NCBI RefSeq assembly: GCF_020882245.1
Contig: NC_083600.1
Coordinates: forward strand, 46,967,019-47,031,018
Reading direction: 5' to 3'
Length of the DNA: 64,000 bases
DNA from: Rhopalosiphum padi
Taxonomy: Eukaryota > Arthropoda > Insecta > Hemiptera > Aphididae
Positions within the stretch are counted from its first letter, which is position 1, and every line of letters begins with the position of its first letter. The notes below the pieces were generated by a model that saw nothing but the letters and a program-made list of their open reading frames with translations, made no database searches and was not told the origin of the DNA. The translations under genes were made by a program, and so were the position numbers. Of the stretch, positions 1-13,275 are shown one piece after another.

Positions 1-2751
1 TAGCTGCTTTTACATCTATAAAAATATACATGACCTGTACGATTTTCTACGGGAATGTGATATTTATATGAACGTGAATTGACAAATAAAGACCGTACTA
101 ATAACCAAGCTGAATCGGAGAAGAGGTGATTAAATCAGTTAATGACGAACAAACCTACAATTTGGGATTTCATTAATGCGTAAAATACAAGCGGGGACGG
201 ATACACAGTACAAACATTTGGTAACGGCTAATATTCTACGGAAAAAGTTAAAACAATTTAGAGACACGGATAAAAGTATTCTTAAATTAGTCGATAGAAA
301 TTATAAAAAGGATACCGCCAGGTTCATTAGGGATAACATCTAATAATATAGCATTAAAATAAAATATTTACTAAAATTGTAACATTTTTTTTTTTTTTAA
401 CATACTTGGCTTTATTTATTTTACATAAACTGGTATTGTTTTTTTTTTATGTATATTATTTTTTAGAATTTGCCACAGAATAACCATTAAGCGCATCTTA
501 TGAGAACACGAAAATCAGTAAATTGTTATGTCTATCAGTGTAGACAGAAAAATGTAAAATTAGAATATAATAAATATAATAAAATATAACATATAAGACA
601 TAACAACTTAATAAATAATTTTGATGTTATACATTAACTAAAGAAATGTATAAATCCACCATTAGTGATATTAAAATTTACATTTAATTATTTTCAAATA
701 ATTACCTTCATAATTCAAGGGTGGATTTTGTTCCACGTCACCTGTACATTTATAATATTACTGTAATATAAATCATTAGTAAATTTAAATTTATAATGCA
801 GTGGTTTCCTAATATACTTCTAGAACAGAAACTTTTACATTTAGTACATTTTAAACAAAAAAATGTGTTGATCATATTTAATCGGACTGATCTGAGAATG
901 GACTGCAATGATTTCGTTTCATACGCTACCCGTATGCGTGTCCCCTAACTGATTAATTTTAAACGATCTTCTATGAAACTAAATTCATTTCACAAAAAAT
1001 CAAAATTCACTATGTGGAAATGAAATTATAAGAGCGAATCACCATGACGGAATTGTTTGAGCTACATTTATAATCTCTAAAAAAGTGATCATTCTTTCTT
1101 AGCTTTCACTCCCTCTCTCTCTCTATACTCTATATATATATATATATTAAATTTGTATATAATTGTCTCAACAATGTTAAATTTCCTTCAAAAAATGATA
1201 TGAATATAATAAATATTAGTACCCAATACATTATAAGTACTTACTATTAATTCCAGCAACATTTGCTATTAAATCTATTAATTTTTTAAATAATTTAAAT
1301 TCAATATTTATAAAAAAAACTATACACGAGTATCATGGAAAATTGATTAATAAAACGTTTCAAAAATAATAAATTCACTAATCTTGTTTTAACGATAATT
1401 ACGATAATAAATATAAAGTGCTGAGCTTACTTTTGATTCATTAATTATCTAGATTCAATTTCCTATCAGAAACTAAGCTTACAATTGAACATCAATCACA
1501 TTTTCAACTTTTTATTTTTTAAAGAAACACATTAGTAAAAACAGAAAACACATCGTTGTAAAATCAATACTTCTCTCTCTCCTTTCTGAATCTAATATAC
1601 CATACATTATTTTGTCTGTTTTTAGGTTATGCATTTAACTAGTATATACTAAAATACACTTAATTTAAATTATATTTTTTTAGAAATATTTGATTTTTTC
1701 GGTATAAACAATAAATGTGTTAAAAAATTAATACGGACAGTAATCAATAAATTGCACACTTTATTCAACATATATTATTAATCTATAAAAATTTTAAAAA
1801 AAATTGTCCATTTTATGAATTCGACAAGTTAACTTCAAAATAGAAAATAACGTCAACGAACAACACGATAAATCCGAGAACTATGATTTTGTGAACGTTT
1901 CATTTAAGATATCCGTCAGAAGTCTTGACCATCATTGAAGGATACACAATATAATAAATATTATTAACGTTTTAATACTTAATATTAAGACTATTTTAAC
2001 TTTTAAGTTACCATATGTATACTAATAATAAGTTAAAATATATTACATTTACAATCAGCTGAAAAAAAGTAATACAATTTGTAGTACAGAAGATAGTAAT
2101 ATACAAAATGTATAAGACTGGAAATAATTCAACTATCTCTCCAAATATTTTGGATACACTATTCAAATTTTAAACATTTATATTATTATATTAATTTTAT
2201 TCTAAACCGATATAACATTGTATTTATATTGCTTGACTAAAGCCAGGTTCAATTTTGATGTGTCAAACAAATTTTTATATAATACAATATTTGAAAAAAC
2301 GTTTTTATTCTTATTTATTAATAGTGTATACATATTTAAAGTAATGATCAGTATAAGTTATTTTTGTCTCTAGTCAATAGTAAAACTTTGTCTCAATTTA
2401 TATTTAATTTATTAACGGTCTTGACACTATTTTATAGTACAGCATTTGTATACCGATAAAATACAAATTTAAAAAAAAAATTATTATACACAAAGACATA
2501 TTAGCATACCAGCATTTTTCGGTTCAAAAACATCTCCAGCTCTCTTCAATACTAAAATTACAAGAATTTATATAAGTTATGTGCACACATAATTATTATT
2601 ATTAAATATCGATAAATATGAACATACATTGAAACTCATGCATATAGCTTTCATAGATTAAACTTTGTCGAAAAGCATCAGTTGTTGGAATAACCAAAAT
2701 TGCGAGAACCACAATTGTAATAGTTATAAAAAAATGCTTAGTAAAATGCAT
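1..2751 (-). CDS. Gene A: miniature-exon secreted protein, 5' half
   Basis: Five exons are visible in transcript order: 2628-2751 (124 bp, signal peptide), 2510-2551 (42 bp, LKRAGDVFEPKNA), 1245-1274 (30 bp, LIANVAGIN), 706-741 (36 bp, DVEQNPPLNYE) and 1-15 (VKAA, cut by the window edge). Each is bounded by an AG acceptor and a GT donor (GTATGT, GTATGC, GTAAGT, GTAATT). All are read in the same phase, taking two bases to finish the previous codon and leaving one. The rest lies left of the window. The first three exons align with those of gene B about 33.6 kb away; the last two have no counterpart there. The architecture matches aphid miniature-exon effector families (KQY/KHI, bicycle). A salivary role is inferred. 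Exons 4 and 5 are less certain than 1 to 3. Confidence 0.68.
82..343 (+). pseudogene. Decayed fragment of a MULE-type transposase
   Basis: A short, less AT-rich stretch keeps protein-like blocks in shifting frames. Near the start the reading RTNNQAES resembles the conserved block after the catalytic core of MULE-domain transposases common in aphid genomes. From 221 to 343 one frame is open for 40 codons to a TAA and reads KQFRDTDKSILKL then KDTARFIRDNI, a basic C-terminal tail. Stops and frame changes at about 130-180 show it is dead. It sits in the intron of gene A between the exons at 706-741 and 1-15. Family placement rests on these short blocks only. Confidence 0.45.
2628..2751 (-). CDS. 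Gene A exon 1: signal peptide plus variable start of mature protein
   Basis: The ATG at 2751 opens a textbook signal peptide: MHFTKHFF, a hydrophobic core ITITIVVLAILVI, then PTTDA as the likely cleavage site. The mature part that follows, FRQSLIYESYMHEFQ, ends one base into a codon at a GTATGT donor. In gene B the signal peptide differs by one residue in its first 24 (I13V), while the mature part is different. This ATG was chosen because it is the only one giving a signal peptide and because a TATA box lies about 80 bp upstream in both copies. Confidence 0.78.
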
Positions 2752-2832
2752 TTCAATTATTTGGTACGCACAACGAATATAAATTATGTGAACACTTTAA
2801 AAAATGAATTAATAATAAAAATAATTCTCAAG

Positions 2833-2842
2833 TTATTTTATA
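2833..2842 (-). promoter_or_regulatory. TATA box of gene A
   Basis: The minus strand reads TATAAAATAA about 82 bp upstream of the gene A ATG. The same box and its surroundings are kept in gene B at 36391-36400. A transcript starting about 30 bp downstream would have a 5' UTR of about 50 nt with no intron needed. Confidence 0.5.
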
Positions 2843-3949
2843 ACTGATTCCTTCATAACCCACCATGCAATACAAAATAAATAAACAATTTACAAATATT
2901 TAATAACAAATATGCTATTACGTCAACAACTATTCTTTATTTCTGATTAATTGTTGATATTATATTGCGTAAATGTTATATTAACCTAGTTTCGACGAAT
3001 TTATCGTTGTTGTGTCGTTACAAAAGTTACAACAATCGATTGTTTGTATAATTATTACAATATGGTATTCTTAATATAATTTTTAAATAATACTATTTCG
3101 TTTTGCTAGTAAATTCATATGTATATTTTTTATGTGAACAAAATTTAATATATTTATAGTATGTATTCACATGTTATACAATAAATAAATTTGATGAGAT
3201 TTGATTAACAGAAGGGAGAATTCACCCAATGAAGGCATACCGGGGAAAGTGAAGTTAATGAGTTTTGTCCCAACAAAATTTCTCGTACACTATTTTTGTT
3301 CCAATGATAAAGTGTGGTACACGAATTGTGTCCCCCAACTGTTTTATGATGTTTTACACATTAAATTGCATGCAAATAAATTCAAAATCAATATTTTATA
3401 CAAGAATAAAATATGTATAAAATGTATAAAAGGTATTATTTAAGTTCTTGTCTACATGAATATTTCATATTAACACTTTCAGACCCAAAAAAGGTATTGA
3501 GGAGGAAAATATAAAATATTTTTATATAATAAACTGACTATACCTATAACACAGTTTGTCTATCAGATTAGTTTTTTTTTAATCTATTAAATTAACTAAG
3601 TGTAACCATAGAAAAATTAAGGTACTCAATTCTTGTAATTCGAAAAAAAAAAGGACATAATAATTCAGTATTTGAGACACTACTCGTCTGAAGCCATTTA
3701 AAGCTTAATACAATACGCCCTTTACTTTTAGAATTGGACAACAGAAAGATTTTTACAGTAAGAATTAGAATAAATCTAAAATATAAAATTCGAGATATCG
3801 ACTGTAAATCGTCGTCAAAAAACCTTCCCCAATCCTAGGATTTTCAAAATTTTGAATATTCCGTCTTGGTTATTGTCGCGTTCTACGTCTTTCATCAATA
3901 CTATTTTCCTCTACGATCCACGATTAATATCTTAATATCTTATTTTTTC

Positions 3950-4600
3950 GTGTAAATGAAACACTAAGAAACTGTAAAAGCTAATATTTTAGCGTTCTGA
4001 TAGGTACAGTCTTAGTACTTTTATTGTTTATTATATACATAAATGACCTTCTTTGTTTAGATCTTAACTGCTCTATATTCCGTATCACCGATGACACTCG
4101 GGTTCTAATTCAGATTAACTCAATATTATTTAAATGCATTAAGCAACACAATTCTGTCACCTATTAAATATTCGTTGAATGCAATCTCTTTGGAAATAAG
4201 TTTTATAAAACACGTTATATATCTTTTTCCGTATTAAAAGTTAAAAGTCTTGTTTATGTTTTGTCTATGATTTCGCAGCCAAGCCGAATTGCGGTGTATT
4301 GGATCGTCATCTGTCTTGAGTCACTAAGGATGACGAGTGGTTAAGTTTTGTTGGTTTAGGGAGAAGTAATTATTGGATATTTCGTTGACGAATTTCTGTT
4401 GTATAATTTTGAGATATCAGCAAGAAACTCGTTAGTCAAGCGGTTTGGTACCTGACTCACATTTTTTAACACATGTGTAAACAATCACATGGTTATATTT
4501 AGTAATAAAATACTGCAAACTGGGTTAACACGTTTAGTGTGCAATGACTCAAATGTATTAATTATACTCTTAATAACGTCATATTTCAATGTATAAAAAA
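3950..4600. repeat. Degenerate spacer repeat, longest copy
   Basis: About 0.65 kb running from a GTGTAAATGAAACACTAAG block to a TTTCAATGTATAAAAA block. Diverged or partial copies lie at about 5950-6460, 7975-8225, 9945-10290 and 11866-12235 in the same spacer. Shared landmarks are GGTACAGT..TTATTGTTTAT, ATCGTCATCTGTCTTGA, TAACACATGTGTAAACAAT and ATACTCTTAATGACCTCATC. No coding capacity, no clear terminal repeats. It looks like old local duplications rather than a transposon family. Confidence 0.55.
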
Positions 4601-5058
4601 ATATACTTTTTTTATTATCTAAGTAAAAAAATTTTATTGGAGATATCCCATGCTAAAGAAGTACTAACAAATCTGAATTTTTATAAATATGGAAGTGTCA
4701 GAGCTTCGACCATAATTATTCTACCCATCAAAAAATTTACAATGTTCATACATAAAAGAAATATAATACTGAGTTTGGGAAAAAAAATCCGTTTAATATA
4801 GTTTTAGGTGGTTGGGAGAAAATTGTTACGATGTTGGTTATCTAAAAAAAAATTTTCCATTTTTTATCGATTGATTTTTTGTAACTAGTTAGAGCTTTAT
4901 GTTTAAGGTTTTTATCAATAATAAGACATGTTTGGCTTATAAATCTTTAATATAATTATAGTCAAAATAATACTTGTATTGTGCACTGATAGAATTTTAA
5001 TATTAATAACACGTAATATCACTGTATCAATAACCTCAACAAACTATAATTATAAATA

Positions 5059-5535
5059 CAGTGAAACCTCCTCTAAATAACGAACACCTTTAAATGCTTG
5101 ACACTAACTTTTGATTTTAATATCGTAAATTTGCGGAATTATAAAATGCATTAACATACAAAATGACTTCCTGTCAAAATACGAAACAATCTAAAGTAGC
5201 TATGGGTCACCAATTGGCGGACCTTGGACACTTATATTATCACGAACCCTTATCCGTGGAGTATGTTTAAAAATTATAGATTCTAAAGAAATCTATATTT
5301 TTAATATATGTTTTAATTTTTATATTATTAATTTTTTTTATCTTTTTACCTTTGAATTTTTTTAAATACATAAAAAATAATTAAATTTATTATGTACCTA
5401 TGTATATGACATTAGTATAAATCAATTTAATTATAATTTCACTTTTTTTTTTCCTTATTTATTCCTCTAAATACCTTTCAAATAAAGGACGATATTTCAG
5501 CGACTTAGGGTGTCCAGTATTTAGAGGTTTCATTG
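5059..5535. mobile_element. pogo/Tigger-like MITE, full copy
   Basis: A 477-bp non-coding element with imperfect terminal inverted repeats, CAGTGAAACCTCCTCTAAAT at the left and TATTTAGAGGTTTCATTG at the right, flanked by TA on both sides. CAGTGAAACC termini with a TA target are typical of pogo/Tigger-derived MITEs. Copies at 38616-39092 (full), and 5'-truncated at 11047-11501, 44009-44459 and 54383-54837, all carried by the segmental duplications. Confidence 0.65.
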
Positions 5536-7673
5536 TATTATTATCAGATTTATTATTTAGGTCCTTTTAATTATTTTTAGGCCCATTATAATTTAAATAC
5601 CTACAACATTTCTAAACTTTATTCAGACAAGTCTATAATTGATTTAGATCACCATGGAGTTAAAATTAACTTGGATATAATTAGCAGTGGATATTGAACA
5701 TATTGAATAATAACATAAATATAAAATTAATACTAAATGCAATTACAATGAGTGGTGTACTTTTTTTGTTATTAAGTTTTGGATAGCCGAGCATAATAGT
5801 GACCAAAACTATAGAATATTACCATAATATTATGCCGTATTTTTTTGAAATAGAATTTTCTTTTGTTAATTTAAAAGTACCTAACTGATTTAAAAATTTC
5901 ATTTTTCCATATTACAAATGAACAATGAATTATTCTAAATCGTCAGGTTTGTGTAAATGCAACACTAAGTAAACTTGGATAGCTTATATTAATGTGTTCT
6001 GCTAGGTACATTATTGGGACTGTATTGTTTATATAAATGACCTTATTTATATGGGACTTGAATGCTCTTTTTTCTGTATCGTCAATGACACTACGATTCT
6101 AATTTAGTTTAACTAAATTTAATTTAATCCTTAAAGCAACAATAATTCTTTCATCTATTAATGATTTGTTCAATGTAAACTTTCTGGAAATATATTTTAA
6201 TAAAACATGTAATATGCTCTTTTCCATACAAATGTTAACTGTCTTGATATGAATGAACCCGTTAAAATACACGATGACACATGTCAAGTGATATACATCT
6301 GGTGAGTATAGGATAGCTAAATTTTTAATATAGGTGTAAATAATATTACATAGTTATATTTAGCAAATAAATATTGCAAACTGGGTTATCACGTTGATTG
6401 CGTAATGAAGCTAATTTATTCATACTCTTAAAATCGTTATATTTCAATTTCTAAAAAAAAAATAAACTTATTTTTTAATATCAAAATAAAATAATATTAT
6501 TTTAAAATCAATAGTATACAATTATATTATGTTCAAATAAAATATTTTCGTCAAAAATGTACTCCACTAACTGCGATGGTATTTAATAGTTGTAATTTTT
6601 CTATATGGGACATATACTGCTGTATATTATGTACTTTTTACATAATAATATGTGTAAATGGTTGTATTTTTAAATTTAGTAACTAATATTGCAAACTAGG
6701 TTTATTACTCTACAACCCACGACTAATATCTATTATTTATATTATATAATTTTTATTTAAAATAATGGCATTACATATTTTATTATGTACATAATAATAT
6801 TTTATTATTTTATTTATAATAACTGCCCTATTTATACATATATTATATTATATGTATATGTGTTTACCTATGTAGATGGGCATCAAAGATTTTTTTATTC
6901 AAAATTGGTGGTCTACACAACTAAAATGGTCAGGAACCAATGATATAGATAATGAAGAATATACCAAATCTATTGGTTAAGATAGCTCAAAAAATTTTGG
7001 TTTCAATTTCTAGTTATATCACCCACATCCTACTATTTACCATTTTTTGGACGTACAGAATGGATTTCAAACAGAACCTTTGATTAAAATTAAAATTTAC
7101 CAATAAACATCTTAAAAAACGAAATTCTTCTAAGATTAAAAAGCAGTTGGAACTTTTCAACAAATATACTAAGACTACAGACAAAATAGAATTGACAAAA
7201 ATGGCTTAGTTTCATCATTGAGCTAAAAGTATAAAAGAAAAGTGAGTAATCTATGTATCATAAGTAGCTAGGTATTTTATTTCAAAAATTATGTTATATT
7301 AGAAAAATAGTACATACTAAAGGAAATTTTACTTATTTAATATACATGGAGTTTGTTTTACGTATATACATTTATTTATCATTATAATATTAGTAACGCT
7401 AATTACAATTTGAATAAGGTGAACAATGGCATAAATTCAAAATTTAGATTACATTATGCATTTTTATTTAGTTTTTTTTTAATTTCATTTAACGCAAATT
7501 ACAAACTTCAAAAATGGCACAAATTATCAAAATACATTTTTAGATGTGGCGCAAATGACATGTGTATTTTTTTTTTTGGTTGTTTTTGGCGTAAATTACA
7601 TAGCTATAACACGATTCCGCAAAATTTCCACCGAATTACATAAGCCCAATAAGATTCGTTGCGTGCACCAGAG

Positions 7674-7970
7674 CAGGTGTGGCGAACCTTTTTAGGGTCA
7701 GTTTCCAAATTTTTCCAGTACAGTTTTTGAAAATTTTTCACGTGCCCAAAGGAAATTGTATTTTCTACGAATAAAAAAAAGTTACAGATTTATTATATAT
7801 TATTTTATTGTGTAGGCATACATTTTTTATAATTATAATTTTTAAAATTTATTTGTTTGAATTCCTTATAATAGTTTTTATCAAAACTCTACAAATAGCT
7901 TAATTTTTAGTATTTTCAATTTTTTCAACATTCCACCTTCGTCACCCGTGCTATAGGTTTGCCACCTCAG
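7674..7970. mobile_element. hAT-like MITE
   Basis: About 300 bp non-coding. Left end CAGGTGTGGCGAACC, right end GGTTTGCCACCTCAG, which are inverted matches of the CAGGGGTGGCAAACC type seen at hAT ends. No clean 8-bp target duplication is visible, so the ends may be eroded. Duplicate at 41231-41527. Confidence 0.45.
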
Positions 7971-8347
7971 GTTTAGGTTGTGGTAATTATTGGAAATTTC
8001 GTTCACGGATTTAGGTTGTATAATTTTAAGCTCTCAACGAAAAACTTGTAAGTCAAGCGGTTTGCTACCTGACTCACATTTTTTAATACATGTGTAAACA
8101 ATCACATGGTTATATTTAGTAATAAAATACTGTAAATTGGGTTAACACGTTTTGTGTGTAATGACTCAAATTTATTTATACTCTTAATGACCTCATCTTT
8201 CAATATATTAAAAATATATACATATTTTTATTAGCTAAATAAAAAGTTCTAATTGGAGATATTTCTGCAAAAGGAATACTTAAGAAATCTTTATTTCTTT
8301 AAATTTGAAAAGGCCAGTTTCTGCCATAATATTATTCTTTTTGGACC

Positions 8348-8395
8348 CATTTCGCCGAAAACCCATCTCGCCGAAACCTATCTCGCCGAAGCATA
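8348..8395. repeat. CGCCGAAA minisatellite
   Basis: Three imperfect tandem copies of a 16-17-bp unit, CCATCTCGCCGAAAAC-like. Repeated with the spacer at about 41905-41952 and 51685-51732. Function unknown. Confidence 0.6.
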
Positions 8396-9000
8396 GTAAA
8401 ATAGAATTTTGTTTCATTACAATATTAATTTAAAATATATAGTCAAATAAAATGGTGAAATAGGATGTAAATACAATACAATTACTATCCCAACTTTACG
8501 CGCAAACGCAATGAAACAGTTGAAGGACCACTCGACTGGTTAAAACCGAGAATTATCGACAACTGAGAATAAAACTAAAAAAATGATCGGGATAGACAAC
8601 TCATATGCCACACTCAAGTGACGAGACACAATAGACAACCTAGCACTACACGACGACGACAATTTCTCAGGAATTCTAGTACTCTGGTACCAGTCCCGAC
8701 ATCGGGCCAACAATCGAGTTTCATGGTGATTTGGTAATCGGCGGTTTGGTGACGAAGACAGGATGAGGAACTGATGAATAATTTTATAGGGCATAGGTAC
8801 TCACTAATATGGATGATGTTAATATGTTACTGACGATGATATTCGGCACTCAATGTTTTGAATGGTTGCAGTCATCGAACAATGTCATCGACTAACGGAG
8901 TTGTTGAAATAATTACAACATCGATTTCAAGTTGACGTAATATGTCATAAGAAATTCCTTAAAAAAAACGACAGAGTTCTCGTGGAAAAATGACGATACA

Positions 9001-9020
9001 ATATATATATATATATATAT
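9001..9020. repeat. (TA)n microsatellite
   Basis: Ten TA repeats; the counterparts near 42560 and 52341 differ slightly in length between spacer copies. Confidence 0.7.
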
Positions 9021-12000
9021 AAACAGGATTGTTGACTACAGTAGCCAACGAATGGCAACGAACGATATATATTATGAAAACAAAACAAGTGAATTCAAAT
9101 GTAATAACAAATAACAATATTAAGGGCGTTTCAATTAATTTATTATTATTATAAAGAACACACAACTTGTTGATATATTTTGATATAAGATTTTTTCATT
9201 AATTTTTATAATGAATAAATACCATTTCTACCTATCCGAGAATAGTAATTTACATTTTATTGAATCAACAATGTAAAATAAAATAAAAATTAAGAAAACC
9301 TGATATTAAATTACGTTATTTATGCACTTGCATTGTGCACTGATAGAATTTTAATATTGATGACACTTATCACTTTATCAACAATCTCAACAGATTATGA
9401 TCATTAATATTATTGTCAGTATTAATATTTAGGATTGTTAAACAATTTTAGGCCAAGTATAATTTAAATTTTAAATACAATATACATTTATATTCTATAC
9501 ATTCTTCAGATAAGTGTATTTAGACCATTATGGAGATTAATATATAACTAATGGTCTACCTTTCACAATTATCTAATATAAAAAAATATAATCATATTGA
9601 CTCAGCGATTAAAAAATAAGGAGTATATTTGGTAGATTTAAGATTAAATAAAATTTCATCACCAAACAATATAAAAATGATTTTCTTTGCTATTTCACAG
9701 TCTTAATACGTAATGTGTCTATGAGGTTGTACCTTCAATAAATATTTAGGTTTGCTCAGAACTACAATAAACTCATCACTAAGGATAGTATTATGCAACC
9801 TTTTCATTTAAATATTGATATACTATATTGCATAATTTATGATACCTATATTGAAGTTAGAGAAATCTCATGCAAAAGAAGTACTAAGAAATCTGTATTT
9901 TTATACATTTGAGAGTGTCAGCTGATTTAGTCGTATCCACGTGTATGGTTTCGCAGCAATGCTAAATGGCTGTTTATTGGATCGTCATCTGTCTTGAATT
10001 AATTAAGATCAACAATTTGTTAAGTTTCGTTGGTTTAGGGGGAGATAATTATTGGATATTTTGTCTACGGATTTTCGTTGTATAATTTTGAGCTCTCAGC
10101 GAGGATCTCTTCAGTCAATTGGTTAGCTACCTAGCCTATATTATTTTAACACATGTGTAAACAATTATTTAGTTATATTTATCGAAAAAATACTGGAATC
10201 TGGGTTAACAGGTTGACTGCTTAATGGCGCAAATTTATTTATACTCTTAATGACCTCATCTTTCAATATATTAAAAATATATACATCTTTCATATACATC
10301 AAATCATGGGAAGTATATCAAACCGGAAAATAAACAATAATCGATTATAATAAAAAAAAAAATGGGAATGAGATACCATGCTTATTATTAATTATTATAA
10401 TTAGTTAGGATTTTTAATACATTATATTATTACGATAATTTGTATAAGAATATAATACATTTTATTAAACAAATGGACATATGAGAGACACCATGCTAAT
10501 AAAAAAAAATTTAGTTAAGATAATAACAATATAATACATTTTTAACCATACCAGTAAAGTTAACTGAGAGTCCGAAGTCTCTAAAAATAGGAAGGAAAAC
10601 GTATTATTTTAAACACATTTTTATAAAAATATATTTATATAACTCACTCAAACAATGTATTAAATAAATTAGTGTCCCGTGTAAATTTCGATATGTGTAA
10701 ATTCGCCCAAACTATATGTTATTTTGGGTCATTCGTCCAAATGAAAACCACCCGAAAAAGATCCCTTTAATATAATTTTAGGTGGTAGGGGGGGAATTGT
10801 TACGATGTTAGTTATCCAGAAAAAGATTTCCATTTTTTATTAATAGATTTTCTGTTGCTGGTTAGAACACGATGTACATATGAGGTTTTTATCAATAATT
10901 AGACATGTTTGGCTTATTTTATATCTTAAATATAATGATATTCAAAATAATACTTGTAATGTGCACTGAAAGAATTTTATTATTAATAGCACGTTAATAA
11001 AAATAGTACATACTAAACGAAAATTTACTTATTTAATATACATGGAGTTACACCTTTAAATGCTTGACAATAACTTTTGATTTTAATACCGTACATTTGC
11101 GGAATTATAAAATGCATTAACATACAAAATGACTTCCTGTCAAAATACGAAACAATCTAAAGTAGCTATGGGTCACCAATTGGCGGACCTTGGACACTTA
11201 TATTATCACGAACCCTTATCCGTGGAGTATGTTTTAAAATTATAGATTCTAAAGAAATCTATATTTTTAATATATGTTTTAATTTTTATATTATTAATTT
11301 TTTTTATCTTTTTACCTTTGAATTTTTTAAAATACATAAAAAATAATTAAATTTATTATGTACCTATGTATATGACATTAGTATAAATCAATTTAATTAT
11401 AATTTCACTTTTTTTTTTCCTTATTTATTCCTCTAAATACCTTTCAAATAAAGGACGATATTTCAGCGACTTAGGGTGTCCAGTATTTAGAGGTTTCATT
11501 GTATTATTATCAGATTTATTATTTAGGCCCTTTTAATTATTTTTAGGCCCATTATAATTTAAATACCTACAACATTTCTAAACTTTATTCAGACAAGTCT
11601 ATAATTGATTTAGATCACCATGGAGTTAAAATTAACTGGGATATAATTAGCAGTGGATATTGAACATATTGAATAATAACAAAAACGTAAAAATAAATAC
11701 TAAGTACAATTTCAATGAGTGGTGTACTTTTTATGTACTATTATGCTGATTTTTTTTTAAATATAATTTTCTCTCGTTAATTTAAAAGAACCTAACCGAT
11801 TTCAAATTTTTTTTCTATATGACAAATAAACAATTAATTTTTCTAAATTGTTAGGTTCGTGTAAATAATGTACTAAGAAACTTAAATAGTTTATATTATG
11901 GTTTTCTGCTAGGTACAGTTTTGGGACTTTTATTGTTTATTTATTGTATACATAAATTTTAGATATTTGGGACTTGAATGTTCTATTTTCTGTATTGCCA

Positions 12001-13074
12001 ATGACACTACGATTCTAATTCAGTTTAATTAAATTTAATTTAATGCGTAAAGCAACAAAACTTCTTTCATTTATTAATGTATAGTTTAATGTAAACTCTC
12101 TGGAAATACATTTTAATTAAACAATATGTAATATCTTTTTTTCCATACAAAAAGTTAACAGTCTTGATATTAATGAACCCGTTAAAACATATGATGACAC
12201 ATATCAAAGATATACATCTGGTAGGTACTCATAATTGTAATATTGTAATTATGTAGAAATATAAGAGCCAACAGGTGCTGAATCAGTGATGTATTTGGGT
12301 ATCACCATCGATTAGTTTTTAAAATAGAATTTTTTTATAGATTCGTTGATTAAAAATTAAGGAATAAGTTTGGTAGAAATAAAATATTAAACATTATACT
12401 TTATCGTCAAAGAATATGAAAACGGTTTTCTGTGCTATTTTACAGGCACTATACGGAATGTGTGTATGGAATGATACCTTCGATAAATATATAGATCAGA
12501 ACTATAATAAACTCATCACCCAAAATTGTACAATGATATATTAAAATGCAACGTGTTTGGTAAATGTTTATTTAACCTACGACGTAATAATAGTTATAAA
12601 TTAAATGATTGCCTAATAGCAATATTAAAAAAACCTTATATTAAATATTATACATATATACTGATTTAAATTTACAAGATAATTAAATATAAATTAATTA
12701 AAATATAACATTTCCAATGATCTTTTTGACAAATATTATATAGAGTGATACTTATTTTTCCTATTTTAAAATTCGGAATGGATCAATAAATGTTTTGGTT
12801 TTAAGATGATGTGTGTATGTGTGTATTTTTATTATGTGTTTGTACTACATCGTTAAAAGTCCTGGACTAAGTATAGTTTGGTTGGTTTTACGTCAAAATC
12901 AACTATTAATACAATTATTAAAATAATCTATTATGAACAAAACCATTTATCAATTTTCTCTATAAGTGGATTGCACTCGAGATATTACAGTAACTTATCA
13001 ATGGAGTATTTATGTTCGTTATGTATACTAACTACTAAGGGTAGGTTAAAAAATGATTATATTAATCATTGGTG

Positions 13075-13275
13075 ACAAGGTAACGAGGAGCCGTAGATCA
13101 GCCAAACAAAGAGAAGCAACGATAGGCCGTAAAGTGGAAAAGGCCGCTGCCCGCTGGACAACTGAATTATTGAACTGATTAAGGCGGACGAGCGTTATTG
13201 GTGACAATATACTAGCAGGTGGAGGGGACGATACGGCCGGTTCACAAACGTATATCGGCTGGACTTTGGTATCGG
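13075..13275. other. GC-richer patch of unknown nature
   Basis: About 200 bp, distinctly richer in G and C than the surroundings, beginning GTGACAAGGTAACGAGGAG. No open frame of note, no tRNA-type B box, no terminal repeats. Exactly recurs at about 56411-56611. Possibly a transposon relic. Confidence 0.35.

Larger units (their letters stand above)
853..9089. repeat. Segmental duplication, copy A (partner 34626-42639)
   Basis: From 853 to about 9089 the sequence recurs at 34626-42639 at near identity over long stretches, at an offset of 33557 for most of its length. It includes exons 1-3 and the promoter of the miniature-exon gene plus its upstream spacer. Two patches are clearly diverged: around exon 3 (1130-1290) and around exons 1 and 2 (2100-2700). 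Divergence is thus concentrated where exons lie. Confidence 0.85.

Noticed and set aside
3200..3350. Possible small hAT-like hairpin (GTCCCAACAAAATTT ... GAATTGTGTCCCCC)
   Set aside because: Only a short imperfect inverted match, no target duplication, so no element is called.
3201..3443. 80-codon plus-strand ORF, duplicated at 36759-37019
   Set aside because: A 1-2 bp indel between copies changes the C-terminus without apparent constraint. No recognisable features.
8540..8794. 84-codon minus-strand ORF present three times (also 42097-42351, 51877-52131)
   Set aside because: Identity between copies reflects recent segmental duplication, not selection. No signal peptide or domain. Less AT-rich than the surroundings, so it could be a relic, but no gene is supported.
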